From: Mycolicibacterium sphagni
GTDB taxonomy: Bacteria > Actinomycetota > Actinomycetes > Mycobacteriales > Mycobacteriaceae
Length of the DNA: 64,000 nucleotides
Assembly: GCF_002250655.1 (NCBI RefSeq)
Contig: NZ_NOZR01000011.1
Span: 103,587 to 167,586, forward strand
Direction of reading: 5' to 3'
The notes beneath the pieces were generated by a model. That model was not told the DNA's origin and did no database searches. It saw only the letters and a list, made by a program, of their open reading frames with translations. Position 1 is the first letter of the stretch; each line of letters starts with the position of its first letter. Positions 27,657 through 36,870 of this stretch are shown in pieces. The translations under genes and the position numbers were made by a program.

Positions 27657-30553
27657 GACGCCCTCGCCTTCACTGTCGAGCGTGCGCTGACGAGTTCTTC
27701 GTCGATGCGCGCACCGAGGCTGCGCAACACGTCGAGCACCAGGCCGAGCACGATCAGGTACACGCCGAGGTCGAAAAACAGGGCGGTCACGAACTTAACC
27801 GTGCCCAGCAGCGGCACATGCAGTTCGATCACCGCCGAGGACAGCGCGGGGGCGCCCAGCAGCATCGAGCCGGCCGCGGTGCCGGCTGACAGCGCCAGGC
27901 CGGCGCCGAGGATCTTGCCGGCGTCCAGCGGCAGCGTCTCGCCGAGCTCGTAGCGACCACCCGCCAGATAACGCAGCACCAGCGCCAGGCCTGCGGTCAG
28001 CCCGCCGGCGAAGCCGCCGCCGGGGGTGTTGTGTCCGGTGAAGAAGAAGTACACCGACAGCACCATGATCAGCGGGAAGATCAGTCGGGTCGCGACTTCG
28101 AGCACCAGGGAGCGGTTGCGCGGGTCGCGCAGCTCGCTACCGCGCAGCCACGTGGTGTCGCCGACCGCGGGACTGTAGGCCGTCGCGGGCAGCACCCCGA
28201 TGTCGGGCTGGCCGGCGTCGGACACCCGCGGCGCCGCACCGAACCGCCGGTTGCGGAAAACCAGCGACGCGACGCCGGTGGCGGCGGCCACCAGGACCGA
28301 GATCTCGCCGAGGGTGTCCCAGGCGCGGATGTCAACCAGCAGCACGTTGACGGTGTTGGCGCCATGGCCCCGGTCGTAGGCGGCATCGGGCAGCAGGGCG
28401 GCGATTCCGGTGCGGGTGCGGGCGGCCATCGCGAACACCCCCAGCGTGGTGACGGTGGCGCCGACGGCCAGCGCGAGCGCCGCGCGGGGCAGCCGGTAGC
28501 GCTTCATGCTCGCCTCGTCGGCCTCGGCGGGCAGGGTACGCAACACCAGCACGAAGATCACCAGTGTCAGCGTCTCCACCAGGAACTGCGTCAGCGCCAG
28601 GTCCGGGGCGCCGTGGAAGGCGAAGATCGCCCCGCAGCCATAGCCGGTGATACCCACCAGCAGCACCGCCGCCAGCCGGTTGCGCATCACGGTGGCGGCC
28701 ACCGCGGCGGCCAGGATGAGCAGGCCCACCACCGGCTGGACCAGGGAGTCCCACAGCTGGAACTGGGGCTGGTCTCGGGCGCCGAAGGCCAGCACGGCCA
28801 CCGGGAGCAGCACCAGTGTCGACAGGATCACCGACTGGGTGACGGGGATGGAGCCGCGCTGGGTGATCGCAGTCAGACGGACGGACGCGACGTCGGCGCC
28901 ACGGATCACCGCGTCGTAGATCCGGTCGGCATTGCCCAGCGGGTGCCAGGAGCCCAGCCCGGTTCGGCTGAGCCGTTCGCGGTTGACGAACGCCGCGACA
29001 CCGAGCCCCAGCACCAGCGCCGAGAGCAACAGCGGCAGGTTGAGGCCGTGCCACAGGGCCAGCGTGTAGTGGCCGTCGTCGGCGCCGGCGGCGGGCATGG
29101 TCGCCGCGTAGCCGTCCAGCGCGGTGTCGAGGTAATTGGGCACCACACCGAAGAACAGTCCTGCCGCGGCCAGGATCGCCGGAGCCACCAGGAACGAGGT
29201 GGCTGGCCGGTGCAGGTTGGCCACCAGGATGGTCGGGCCTGCAGATCCCTTGCGTGCGAAGGCACCCCACAGGAATCGCAACGCATAAATGGTGGTGAAG
29301 ATCGAACCGATGACGACTCCGGCGAGGACCGCCGGTGCCCAGCCGCCCAGTGACTCGCTGTGCGCGATCGTCTCGAAGTCGGCCTCCTTGGCCACGAACC
29401 CCAGGAACGGCGGCAGTGCGGCCATGCTCGCCGTCGCGCCCGCGGCGATCACGAACAACGCGGGCATGCGGTGGCCCAGCCACGCCAGCCGTCGGATGTC
29501 ACGGGTGCCGGTCGAGTGGTCGATGACGCCGACGACCATGAACAGCGTCGCCTTGAACAACGCGTGCGCGCATAGGATGGCCAGCCCGGCCAGCATCATG
29601 TCCCGGCCGCCGGCCCCGACCATCACCGTGATGAACCCCAGCTGGCTGACCGTTCCGAACGCGAGGATCAGCTTGAGGTCGTACTCGCGGACCGCGCGCC
29701 AACCGGCCAGCAGCATGGTCAGCAGACCCAGTGTGATGACGGTGGGCCGCCAGCCTGGGGAGTCGGCGAAGCCTGGGGCCAGCCGGGCGATGAGGTAGAC
29801 ACCTGCTTTGACCATCGCGGCGGCATGCAGGTACGCGCTGACAGGGGTCGGGGCGGCCATGGCACCGGGCAGCCAGAAGTGGAACGGCACGATCGCAGAC
29901 TTGGACAGCGCACCGACGAGTACGAGGACGACACCCACGGCGACGGCGGTGCCGTGCGGGGCTTCGGCCACCAGCTCGGACAGCAGGTAGGTGCCGGCGG
30001 TGTGGCCGAGGATCACGATTCCGCCCAGCATCGCCAGCCCGCCCGCGGTGGTGACCAACAGGGCCTGCATGGCCGCGCGACGGCTGGTGGCCCGCTCGGC
30101 GTAGTGCCCGACCAGCAGGAACGACAACACCGTGGTCAGTTCCCAGAACGTGTAGAGCAGCAGCATGTTGTCGCTGACCACCAGGCCGAACATGGCTCCG
30201 GAGAAGGCGACGAGTTCAGCGGCGAAGCTGGGCAGTCGCCTCTCGGTGCGGCCGTCGCGGTGGTGGAAGTACTGGGCGCAGTAGAACAGCACCAGCGCGC
30301 CGATACCCAGCACCAACACGCTCATGATGGCCGCCAGGGTGTCGAAGCGCAGCGTGATGTTCATCGACAGCTGCGGTATCCACGGGATATCGACTTCTGC
30401 GGGCTGACGGCCATGGGGCCAGTTGAGTGCGACCCAGATCAGCGACGCCGCCGGAACGAGCGCGAGCGGGTAGAACGCCAGCCTTCCCCATCGGTACACG
30501 AGCACCGGCGCCACGGCGGCGGCGATCGCGTGCGCGATCAGGATGACGAGCAT
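27653..30553 (-). CDS. mnhA: Na+/H+ antiporter subunit A with fused subunit B (MnhAB)
   Basis: This 966-aa first subunit of the Mrp complex drives Na+ efflux using proton influx. An N-terminal NuoL-like antiporter domain (residues ~1-500) contains YTFWELTTVLSFLLVGHY, with the conserved Glu, and GALSKSAIVPFHFWLPGAMA, with the key Lys. A MrpA C-terminal region follows (FHGAPDLALTQFLVETLTL). The last ~170 residues are an MnhB domain with GHNTPGGGFAGGL, so no separate mnhB is needed. ATG 30553 follows a 283-base leader with inverted repeats. It heads an operon of overlapping genes ending in the methyltransferase. Confidence 0.95.
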   Translation of the reverse strand: MLVILIAHAIAAAVAPVLVYRWGRLAFYPLALVPAASLIWVALNWPHGRQPAEVDIPWIPQLSMNITLRFDTLAAIMSVLVLGIGALVLFYCAQYFHHRDGRTERRLPSFAAELVAFSGAMFGLVVSDNMLLLYTFWELTTVLSFLLVGHYAERATSRRAAMQALLVTTAGGLAMLGGIVILGHTAGTYLLSELVAEAPHGTAVAVGVVLVLVGALSKSAIVPFHFWLPGAMAAPTPVSAYLHAAAMVKAGVYLIARLAPGFADSPGWRPTVITLGLLTMLLAGWRAVREYDLKLILAFGTVSQLGFITVMVGAGGRDMMLAGLAILCAHALFKATLFMVVGVIDHSTGTRDIRRLAWLGHRMPALFVIAAGATASMAALPPFLGFVAKEADFETIAHSESLGGWAPAVLAGVVIGSIFTTIYALRFLWGAFARKGSAGPTILVANLHRPATSFLVAPAILAAAGLFFGVVPNYLDTALDGYAATMPAAGADDGHYTLALWHGLNLPLLLSALVLGLGVAAFVNRERLSRTGLGSWHPLGNADRIYDAVIRGADVASVRLTAITQRGSIPVTQSVILSTLVLLPVAVLAFGARDQPQFQLWDSLVQPVVGLLILAAAVAATVMRNRLAAVLLVGITGYGCGAIFAFHGAPDLALTQFLVETLTLVIFVLVLRTLPAEADEASMKRYRLPRAALALAVGATVTTLGVFAMAARTRTGIAALLPDAAYDRGHGANTVNVLLVDIRAWDTLGEISVLVAAATGVASLVFRNRRFGAAPRVSDAGQPDIGVLPATAYSPAVGDTTWLRGSELRDPRNRSLVLEVATRLIFPLIMVLSVYFFFTGHNTPGGGFAGGLTAGLALVLRYLAGGRYELGETLPLDAGKILGAGLALSAGTAAGSMLLGAPALSSAVIELHVPLLGTVKFVTALFFDLGVYLIVLGLVLDVLRSLGARIDEELVSARSTVKARAS

Positions 30554-30570
30554 GGCACTCCGATCTATTG

Positions 30571-30585
30571 ACGCGCAGCGCGTCG
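30571..30585. repeat. Perfect 7-1-7 palindrome in the mnhA leader
   Basis: GACGCGC-A-GCGCGTC lies 17 bases upstream of the mnhA start. A second inverted pair flanks the leader: CTATTGAC at 30566-30573 and GTCAATAG at 30637-30644. The 30554-30836 gap holds these elements and the start region of the TetR-like gene. They could be protein-binding sites or an RNA hairpin; I cannot tell which. Confidence 0.45.
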
Positions 30586-30836
30586 GTGATCTACCGGTCG
30601 GTCGGGGTGTCAGCCAAAGGTTTTCGGCTATGTCCTGTCAATAGTCTACGGGGTTGACGGCGGAGGAGATTTTCCGGCTGCGCCGCCGAAGCTGTCAGGA
30701 TCGGTGGGTGTGATCCGAAATTGCTTGAGCAGCAATGCTTCTCAACATATTCCGCACGACGATGCCGTCTTCATCCGGGTACGGCATGCTCATCGATATA
30801 GGGCAAGCGCTCCATGTAGAAGGGCTGCACTAGATC

Positions 30837-31196
30837 GTGGCACCCCCGCGGAAGCCTGAAACCGACACCATCCTGGACGCCGCGCGCGGTTTGGTGCTCT
30901 CCGAAGGTCCGCGGACGGCCAGCGTCGCAGCGATCGCCAAGGCCAGCGGGGCGCCGGTGGGCACGCGGTATCACCGGTTCGGCAATCGCGACGGTGTCGT
31001 GACGGTGGCGTGGCTGCGTGCTCTGGTGCGCTTTCACACGCGGGCGATCGCCGCTTCGGGCTCAGACCCGCTGGAGGTCGCAGCCCAGATGGCCGCCGCG
31101 ACGGTCGGCTTCGCCAGAGACTGTGCCGAAGATGCGCGCCTGCTGCTGACCATGCGGCCCGACGACATGCGCGACGCCGAACCGACCCCGAGTTGA
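30837..31196 (+). pseudogene. Truncated TetR-family regulator
   Basis: The 119-aa reading frame starts at GTG 30837 and contains a complete TetR DNA-binding domain: ILDAARGLVLSEGPRTAS, then VAAIAKASGAPVGTRYHRFG with the helix-turn-helix and the conserved Tyr-x-x-Phe turn. The ligand-binding domain stops after about 60 residues at MRPDDMRDAEPTPS, where relatives continue for roughly another 60-80 residues. No continuation is found in another frame before the convergent gene ending at 31221, so the 3' part seems deleted. It may still bind DNA. It is divergent from mnhA. Confidence 0.6.
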
Positions 31197-31220
31197 CGGC
31201 CCATCCCGGATGAGCCAGGT

Positions 31221-31982
31221 TCAGCGCTGCATGTAGGTGACCCTTTGGACCACGTTGGCGGCGGTGTCCGCGGTGTAGACGATGTCGGTGGTGCCCGATG
31301 CGTTTCCGGTGATACGGGCTCTACTGGCGTCGCTGGTCGCGGCGATGGCAATGCCGCCGGAGTCGAAAGCGTGATCCGGATGCCGATACGCGAAGTTACA
31401 GTTCGCCGGACCGCCGTTGGTGCGGCGTTTTCCCTTGAGGAAGCCGGTTGCGCCCGAAGCTATGCGGGCAGGACAGCTCGCGACGTTGGTGGTGATGTCC
31501 GGCACGTAGATCAGGTCGTGCCCGGTGGTATTCGTGAGCTCGAACTCCCACCCGTTGTAGTTCGGTCCCCAGAGGTCGGGCCAGCGGAACACCACAATCT
31601 GGCGCCGGTCGCCTGGAGCATGAGGGAACTGGACCGACATGCGCTGGTCGTTGTCCTGCGCAGTCTGGCGCGTGATCGTGCCGTCGGCGGACCCCTGGAT
31701 AAAGATCCGCGCGCTGGTCGATTCGTATCGGAAGGCGAGATCGGCGTCCGCCGGCCCGTCGAAGAGGAAAGGCGGCAACGGGCTTTTGATGCCCTTGGCG
31801 TACCCGATGTCGCCCGCCTTGATGGGGCTGTCGACCCGGTCGAGGTTCGAACTGCCGAAGTAGAGGGGGACGAGGTCGACCGAGGTCTCGTTGTGGATCT
31901 CGAACTCCCACCCGTCTCGGTTGCAGCCCCAGTCGAACTGGGCCTGCTGAGCTTCCCGCCTGGCGTTCATCATCGTGGTCAT
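31221..31982 (-). CDS. Unrecognised two-repeat beta-rich protein
   Basis: I do not recognise this 253-aa protein. ATG 31982 has GGAGGG about 9 bases upstream; the longer frame to 32096 lacks support. Two tandem repeats are visible: one starting GWEFEIHNETSVDLVP (residue ~22) and one starting GWEFELTNTTGHDLIYVP (~143). Each continues with a PI/RI-x-A/S-G-x-x-G-x-x-KG segment and an ADLAFRY or NCNFAYR strand. No signal peptide or TM segment is seen. The pattern suggests duplicated beta-sandwich domains, perhaps lipid- or glycan-binding, but this is conjecture. Confidence 0.65.
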   Translation of the reverse strand: MTTMMNARREAQQAQFDWGCNRDGWEFEIHNETSVDLVPLYFGSSNLDRVDSPIKAGDIGYAKGIKSPLPPFLFDGPADADLAFRYESTSARIFIQGSADGTITRQTAQDNDQRMSVQFPHAPGDRRQIVVFRWPDLWGPNYNGWEFELTNTTGHDLIYVPDITTNVASCPARIASGATGFLKGKRRTNGGPANCNFAYRHPDHAFDSGGIAIAATSDASRARITGNASGTTDIVYTADTAANVVQRVTYMQR

Positions 31983-32111
31983 GGTCGATTCCCTCCGCGT
32001 ATGCGCTGCTGTATCGATTGCAACCATGGCGCAGGGGGCGGCGCTGCCGCGTCGGCTGACCGGTGGGTAGCGCGGGGGAATTCTCGTGTCCTCCAATCGG
32101 AGGACGAGGGC

Positions 32112-32525
32112 CTACCGGCAATAGGTCCGCACGGGAAGGGCATGCCCTAGCAACCCGAGGGCCCCGCCGAGAATCGGCCAGACAGGCCAGAAGTACGCGA
32201 GCGATCCGGTGGTGAGTGCGATCGCGAGCCAGACCGTCAGGACGATTGCGACCATGGCGGCGTAGCCGGCCAGGTGGAAGCGCACCGAGGCGCGGGCGGC
32301 GCTTTTGCGAGCGGCGATTCGGCGGGGGTCGGTGCGACGCAGGCGTTCGACCGGAAGGTCGGCGACGGTGCGGTGCAATACGTCAGCGGTATCGGCGGCG
32401 AAGGCCGCTTGGACCCGGATCTCGTACTCCGCGAGGTCGAAGTATCCCTGGGCAAGAGCCTGGGACAGCAGGTCAGCGGTGGTCTCTCGGTCGCGATCTC
32501 CGACCCGGACAGTGGCTATGCTCAT
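32112..32525 (-). CDS. DUF1707 and 2TM-domain protein
   Basis: This ~137-aa protein has an N-terminal DUF1707 domain (VRVGDRDRETTADLLSQALA, then GYFDLAEYEIRVQAAFAA and VADLPVERL), common in actinobacteria, followed by two TM helices (FHLAGYAAMVAIVLTVWL and LAYFWPVWPILGGALGLLG). ATG 32525 was preferred over 32543, which has no ribosome site. The start region includes a perfect palindrome TGACATGTCA at 32538-32547 and two TTGACA hexamers. Function unknown; envelope association is likely. It starts 33 bases downstream of the methyltransferase stop. Confidence 0.75.
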   Translation of the reverse strand: MSIATVRVGDRDRETTADLLSQALAQGYFDLAEYEIRVQAAFAADTADVLHRTVADLPVERLRRTDPRRIAARKSAARASVRFHLAGYAAMVAIVLTVWLAIALTTGSLAYFWPVWPILGGALGLLGHALPVRTYCR

Positions 32526-32558
32526 ACCGTCCAACTCTGACATGTCAATAGTGGACTG

Positions 32559-34175
32559 TCAACGGATTCGTGCGAGTTTCATCTCGGACAAGTGTTGTGG
32601 CAGGTCGTCGATGTAGCGGGCGAGGGCCGCGCGCAGCTCAGCCTCATCGGATAGCCGCCGGCCGTCGTCGATCTCCAGCGGCGTCTCTCGGTTGACGGCC
32701 ACCAGCGCGTCGATCAGCGCCGACCGGTCGTTGGTGCCGTCCAGTAGCGGGAAGAGGTGGCGGTCGAGCGGGGACAGTATGAGCGTTTCGTGCCACACGT
32801 TGAACGTGGAAGCGTCAGGCTGGTTCCTGGTCAGCTCGGCCATGCGTCGCACAGGCTCGGACAGCCGCAGCGGGTCGCGCGTCGGCTCAGGAAGCAGCGG
32901 TTCGAGGCGGTAGCTCGCTCCGCCTTGTAGGACGAGGGTGGCCATCAGGTTCTCGATGTTGGCGGCGAGGCCGGGGCTGGCCGCCACGCCCGCCGCGAGA
33001 AGGCGGGCACTGACGGCGTCCACCAGCTCCTGGTACGAGATCGTCCACGGCCACCGGTCGGTCAGCGCGTCAATTCCGGCTTTGATGCCTGGATCGTTGG
33101 TGAACAGCCGCGCGCCGTCGGGCTGGAGGTAGTCCTGCCGCGAGTAGTCGATGCGCGTCGGCTCGTCGGCGGGTGGCAGAAAAGCACTCAGGTGCAGACG
33201 GGCGTAGCGGCTGCGGCCTGGGGTGTGATTGATCTGAGTCGCGCGTTCGGTGTGCACCAGGAGCGATTCCCGGAACATCCGGTTGGTCACGAAATCGAGG
33301 TACTGCTCGGTCATTACTTGATCGCCCCCGCATTTGGCGGCCAGGAACTCGGCGACCCGGGGTCCGAAGTTGGCGGGGATCATCGTCTGCGGGCGGGCCT
33401 CCGCGACGAAGGCGAGGCCGTGCTCGCCGGCGTGACTGACGAGCTCGTGGAAATAGCACGGCGAATTGAACGTCTCGAGCTCGTCGTGCAAGAGATACGA
33501 ATCGCCGAAACCTTCACTGAAAGCTCGGCTTTCAGCCAGCACCCGGGCCAGCACGCCCTCGGCGGGTGCGACCTCTTCCAGATAGTCGACGACTTCCTTG
33601 GCGCTGTGCACTTTGTCTTCCGGGGTGCGGTCGGCGCGGCTGGCAAGCAGCATGACGTCGCGCACAATCTCTTTCGACTTCCAGCCCGGATAGACGTTGT
33701 AGCTCACGTAGCCGACACCGTCGGGGGCCAGCAGCGAACGGACCGCTGCCAATAAGGCGTCCTGAACTTCGGGTGGCACCCAGCTGTACACCCCGTGGGC
33801 GATGATGAAATCGAAGCGGCCGAGCAGCGCCGGATCCACCTGGGCGATGTCCGCGGCGATGAATTCGATATTGCGCAGGCCCAAGCCATCGGCAAGAGCT
33901 CGTGCCTGATCGATCTGCACCTGGGACAGGTCGATGCCCACCGCGTAGGCATGAGGATTGGCCGCCGCGAACGGAAGCACGTTTCCGCCACTGGCGCAAC
34001 CGATCTCGAGCACCCGGGCTCCTGTCACCTCGGGTGCCTGCAAGCCGAACACATGGGCGACCGCCGCCAGCTGCCCGGGGGCGGACTGTGGAAACGAGTT
34101 GGAGGTATACGGAGTCTCGTCGTAGTCGGCTTGAAGCCGATTCACTGCGTCGTCCAGATCGTCCGTCTGTCGCAC
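32559..34175 (-). CDS. Class I methyltransferase with regulatory domain
   Basis: This 538-aa protein has an N-terminal SAM-binding domain (residues ~25-190) with motif I VLEIGCASGGNVLPFA, VGIDLSQVQIDQA and FIAADIAQVD, and the downstream segment HGVYSWVPPEVQDALL. A methyltransferase-regulatory domain follows (about 200-300, YLLHDELETFNSPCYFHEL) and a C-terminal region of ~200 residues. Proteins of this layout occur widely in bacteria, but their substrates are mostly unknown. The ATG at 34175 is the first in frame. It is divergent from the SRPBCC gene. Confidence 0.85.
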   Translation of the reverse strand: MRQTDDLDDAVNRLQADYDETPYTSNSFPQSAPGQLAAVAHVFGLQAPEVTGARVLEIGCASGGNVLPFAAANPHAYAVGIDLSQVQIDQARALADGLGLRNIEFIAADIAQVDPALLGRFDFIIAHGVYSWVPPEVQDALLAAVRSLLAPDGVGYVSYNVYPGWKSKEIVRDVMLLASRADRTPEDKVHSAKEVVDYLEEVAPAEGVLARVLAESRAFSEGFGDSYLLHDELETFNSPCYFHELVSHAGEHGLAFVAEARPQTMIPANFGPRVAEFLAAKCGGDQVMTEQYLDFVTNRMFRESLLVHTERATQINHTPGRSRYARLHLSAFLPPADEPTRIDYSRQDYLQPDGARLFTNDPGIKAGIDALTDRWPWTISYQELVDAVSARLLAAGVAASPGLAANIENLMATLVLQGGASYRLEPLLPEPTRDPLRLSEPVRRMAELTRNQPDASTFNVWHETLILSPLDRHLFPLLDGTNDRSALIDALVAVNRETPLEIDDGRRLSDEAELRAALARYIDDLPQHLSEMKLARIR

Positions 34176-34242
34176 GACGGCAGTTTACGAAGCTTGGCTG
34201 GGGCCTGCCTGTGGGCTGCGGCGGTGCTGTTGAATATTCACC

Positions 34243-34692
34243 GTGACCACCGACGACCGAGTTGTCAGCGCCAGCAGGCGAATCGCCGCCCCCGCCGCGG
34301 TTATCTTTGAGCTGATCGCCGACCCGGCGCGTCAGCCCGAGTGGGACGGCAATGACAATCTGGCCCAAGCCGCGCCCGACCAGCGGGTCCGCGGGGTCGG
34401 TGACGTATTCACCATGACGCTGACGCTGGGCGCCGACCGGGAGAACCACGTTGTCGAGTTCGCCGAGGGCCGGTTGATCGCGTGGCGGCCTGCACCGCCG
34501 GGCAATCCGCCACCGGGTCATCTGTGGCGCTGGCAGCTGGAGCCCGTCGATGCCACCACCACCGTCGTCACCCATACCTACGACTGGACCGACCTGACGG
34601 ACCCGGAGCGCCTTCCGAGGGCGCGCGCCACCACCGCGGACAAGTTGCAGGCATCGATCGACCGGCTCGCCGCACAGGCCGAAGCCGACTAG
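34243..34692 (+). CDS. SRPBCC-family (polyketide cyclase/START-like) protein
   Basis: This 149-aa protein has the SRPBCC helix-grip layout: VVSASRRIAAPAAVIFELIA at the N-terminus, DPARQPEWDGND, a central beta-sheet (TMTLTLGADRENHVVEFAEG) and a long C-terminal helix. The family binds hydrophobic ligands in a deep pocket; no ligand is predictable. GTG 34243 is the start. The stop overlaps that of the convergent ATPase gene by 4 bases. Confidence 0.85.
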   Translation: MTTDDRVVSASRRIAAPAAVIFELIADPARQPEWDGNDNLAQAAPDQRVRGVGDVFTMTLTLGADRENHVVEFAEGRLIAWRPAPPGNPPPGHLWRWQLEPVDATTTVVTHTYDWTDLTDPERLPRARATTADKLQASIDRLAAQAEAD

Positions 34693-36869
34693 CGGTTGCC
34701 CGCGGCGAACTCCCGCAGCGACGCCACCTGAGCCCGATCCAGCGACGGTCGCACCGTCTCGCGGGCCTTGGCTACATCGGCAGCGGTGACGTCGGCGGCG
34801 TCTATCGAGCGGCGCATCGCGGTCAGCGCGGATTCGCGCAGCAGAGCCACACAGTCGGCTGCGCTGTAGCCGTCCAAATCGCCGGCCAGTGCATCGAGAT
34901 CGACGTCAGGCGAGAGCGGCACCGATTTGCCTGCCGTGCGCAGGATTTCGCGACGTGCGTCGGTGTCTGGTGGCTCGACGAACACCAGCTTCTCCAGCCG
35001 TCCGGGGCGCAGCAGCGCCGGGTCGATCAGGTCCGGCCGGTTGGTGGCGCCGAGCACCACCACGTCGCGCAACGGCTCGATGCCGTCGAGCTCGGTCAGT
35101 AGCGCGGCCACCACACGGTCGGTGACCCCGGAATCGAAGCTCTGCCCGCGCCGGGGAGCCAGCGCGTCGATCTCGTCGAGGAACACCAGAGATGGTGCGG
35201 AATCCCTTGCCCGCCGGAACAATTCGCGAACAGCCTTTTCTGAGGAGCCAACCCACTTGTCCATCAGCTCGGCGCCCTTCACCGCGTGCACACTCAGCCG
35301 GCCCGAACTGGCCAGCGCACGCACCACAAATGTCTTGCCGCAGCCCGGTGGCCCGTAGAGCAGCACACCCCTGGGCGGGTCGACCCCGAGTCGGGCGAAG
35401 GTGTCGGGATGCTGCAGCGGCCACAGCACCGCCTCGGTGAGCGCCTGTTTGACCTCGACCATGTCGCCGACATCGTCGAGGGTGACCGAACCGACCGACA
35501 ACTCCTCGGTGGCCGACCGCGACAGCGGTCGGATGACGGTCAGCGCACCGGTTAAGTCCTCCTGGGTCAGGGCGGGTGGCTTGCCGTCCTCGCTGGCGCG
35601 GGCTGCCGCCCGCAGCGCTGCCTCCCGGACCAGGGCGGCCAGATCGGCACGCACGAATCCCGGTGTGCGATCGGCAATGTCGGCGAGAGTCAAATCCTGG
35701 GCGGGGACGTCGCGCAGCAACACCTCCAGCAGCGCCTTTCGGGTGGCGCCATCAGGCAGGCTCAAGCCCAGCTCGCGGTCGCACAGATCCGGTGCGCGCA
35801 GACGCGGATCCACCCCGTCGGGCTGCTGGGAGGTGGCCACCAGCGCCACCCCGGGTGCGGCGACGGCCTTACGCAGCTCGGTCAGGATCGTCGCCGACAC
35901 CGGTTCGGCCTGGGTCGGCAGCAGCGCATCGATATCGGTGATCAGCAGCACCCCGCCGCCGGCGGCGACGGTGGCGACCGCATCGGCCACGGCGCGCTGC
36001 CGATCCTGCGCGGCCAGTGCGCCGGTGTCAGGCCCGTCGAGCTCGACCAGGCGCCGTCCGGCGCACACCGCGCGCACCAGTCTGGCCTTGCCGACCCCGG
36101 CCGGTCCGGTGAGCAGAACGCCCAGATTCGGTGTGGCGCCAAGCTTTTTCAGTAATTGCGGCTCGTCGAGCGCTAGCTTGAGCCACTCGGTGAGCCGGCC
36201 GGCCTGCACGTGTTGGCCCTTGAGATCGTCGATCGACACCGGCGGCGCCTCCGGCCACACCATCGGCGGGCTGACGGCCGCGGACGGGCCAGGCGCGGCC
36301 GGCCCGGATACGCCGGCGCCCCAGGTGACTGACGAATTCGGTTGCACACTAACGGGTCCGGCCGGATCGGTGCCGGTGACGGTGAGCAGCTCCGAAGTCC
36401 AGGTGATGCCCACTGACGACGCCAGCGCCGAGCTGGCCCGGGTGGTGGACGTGCCGGGGCCGAGGTCACGCGGCAGCAGGGACACCGTGTCGCCCACGGT
36501 CATCACCTTGCCCAGCAGCGCCTGGCGCAGCGTCGCCGACGACACCGACTGGGTGGCCAGCGAAGAGCCGCGCAGCGTCACCGAGCGCGCGCCGTACACG
36601 GTGACCGGCGCCACCAGCACAGTGGTGTCCTCGCGTAGGCCCGCGTTGGAGAGTGTCACATCGTCCAGCAGCGCCGTGCCGGCCGGGGTGTCCGGCGGTG
36701 CCAGTGCTGCGACGGCGGCGGTGGTGCGAGAACCGGTGAGTGACACCGCATCCCACTCGCGAATGCCGAGGGCGGCGATGGCCTCGGGATGCAGCCGCAC
36801 GACACCACGCCGGGAATCCAGCGCCGAGGTGTTCAGCCGTGCCGTCAGCGCCAGGCCGGTCGGCGCCAT
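34689..36869 (-). CDS. Cdc48/p97-like AAA ATPase (Rv0435c-like)
   Basis: This 726-aa protein has a CDC48-type N domain (residues ~1-180, double-psi-barrel segments such as VRLHPEAIAALGIREWDAVS) and two AAA modules. D1 has Walker A GPAGVGKARLV and a weakened Walker B, LLITDIDALLP, where the usual Glu is Asp-Ile-Asp. D2 has an intact Walker A GPPGCGKTFVVRAL, Walker B LVFLDEIDALAP and an Arg-rich second region of homology (GATNRPDLIDPALLRPGRLE). It is probably a hexameric unfoldase; bacterial partners are unknown. Its start is 2 bases from the pssA end. Confidence 0.92.
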   Translation of the reverse strand: MAPTGLALTARLNTSALDSRRGVVRLHPEAIAALGIREWDAVSLTGSRTTAAVAALAPPDTPAGTALLDDVTLSNAGLREDTTVLVAPVTVYGARSVTLRGSSLATQSVSSATLRQALLGKVMTVGDTVSLLPRDLGPGTSTTRASSALASSVGITWTSELLTVTGTDPAGPVSVQPNSSVTWGAGVSGPAAPGPSAAVSPPMVWPEAPPVSIDDLKGQHVQAGRLTEWLKLALDEPQLLKKLGATPNLGVLLTGPAGVGKARLVRAVCAGRRLVELDGPDTGALAAQDRQRAVADAVATVAAGGGVLLITDIDALLPTQAEPVSATILTELRKAVAAPGVALVATSQQPDGVDPRLRAPDLCDRELGLSLPDGATRKALLEVLLRDVPAQDLTLADIADRTPGFVRADLAALVREAALRAAARASEDGKPPALTQEDLTGALTVIRPLSRSATEELSVGSVTLDDVGDMVEVKQALTEAVLWPLQHPDTFARLGVDPPRGVLLYGPPGCGKTFVVRALASSGRLSVHAVKGAELMDKWVGSSEKAVRELFRRARDSAPSLVFLDEIDALAPRRGQSFDSGVTDRVVAALLTELDGIEPLRDVVVLGATNRPDLIDPALLRPGRLEKLVFVEPPDTDARREILRTAGKSVPLSPDVDLDALAGDLDGYSAADCVALLRESALTAMRRSIDAADVTAADVAKARETVRPSLDRAQVASLREFAAGNR

Positions 36870-36870
36870 G

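Noticed and set aside
28031..29353. 440-aa plus-strand open frame opposite mnhA
   Set aside because: Same reasoning: antisense of a hydrophobic protein, with no start region or family motif.
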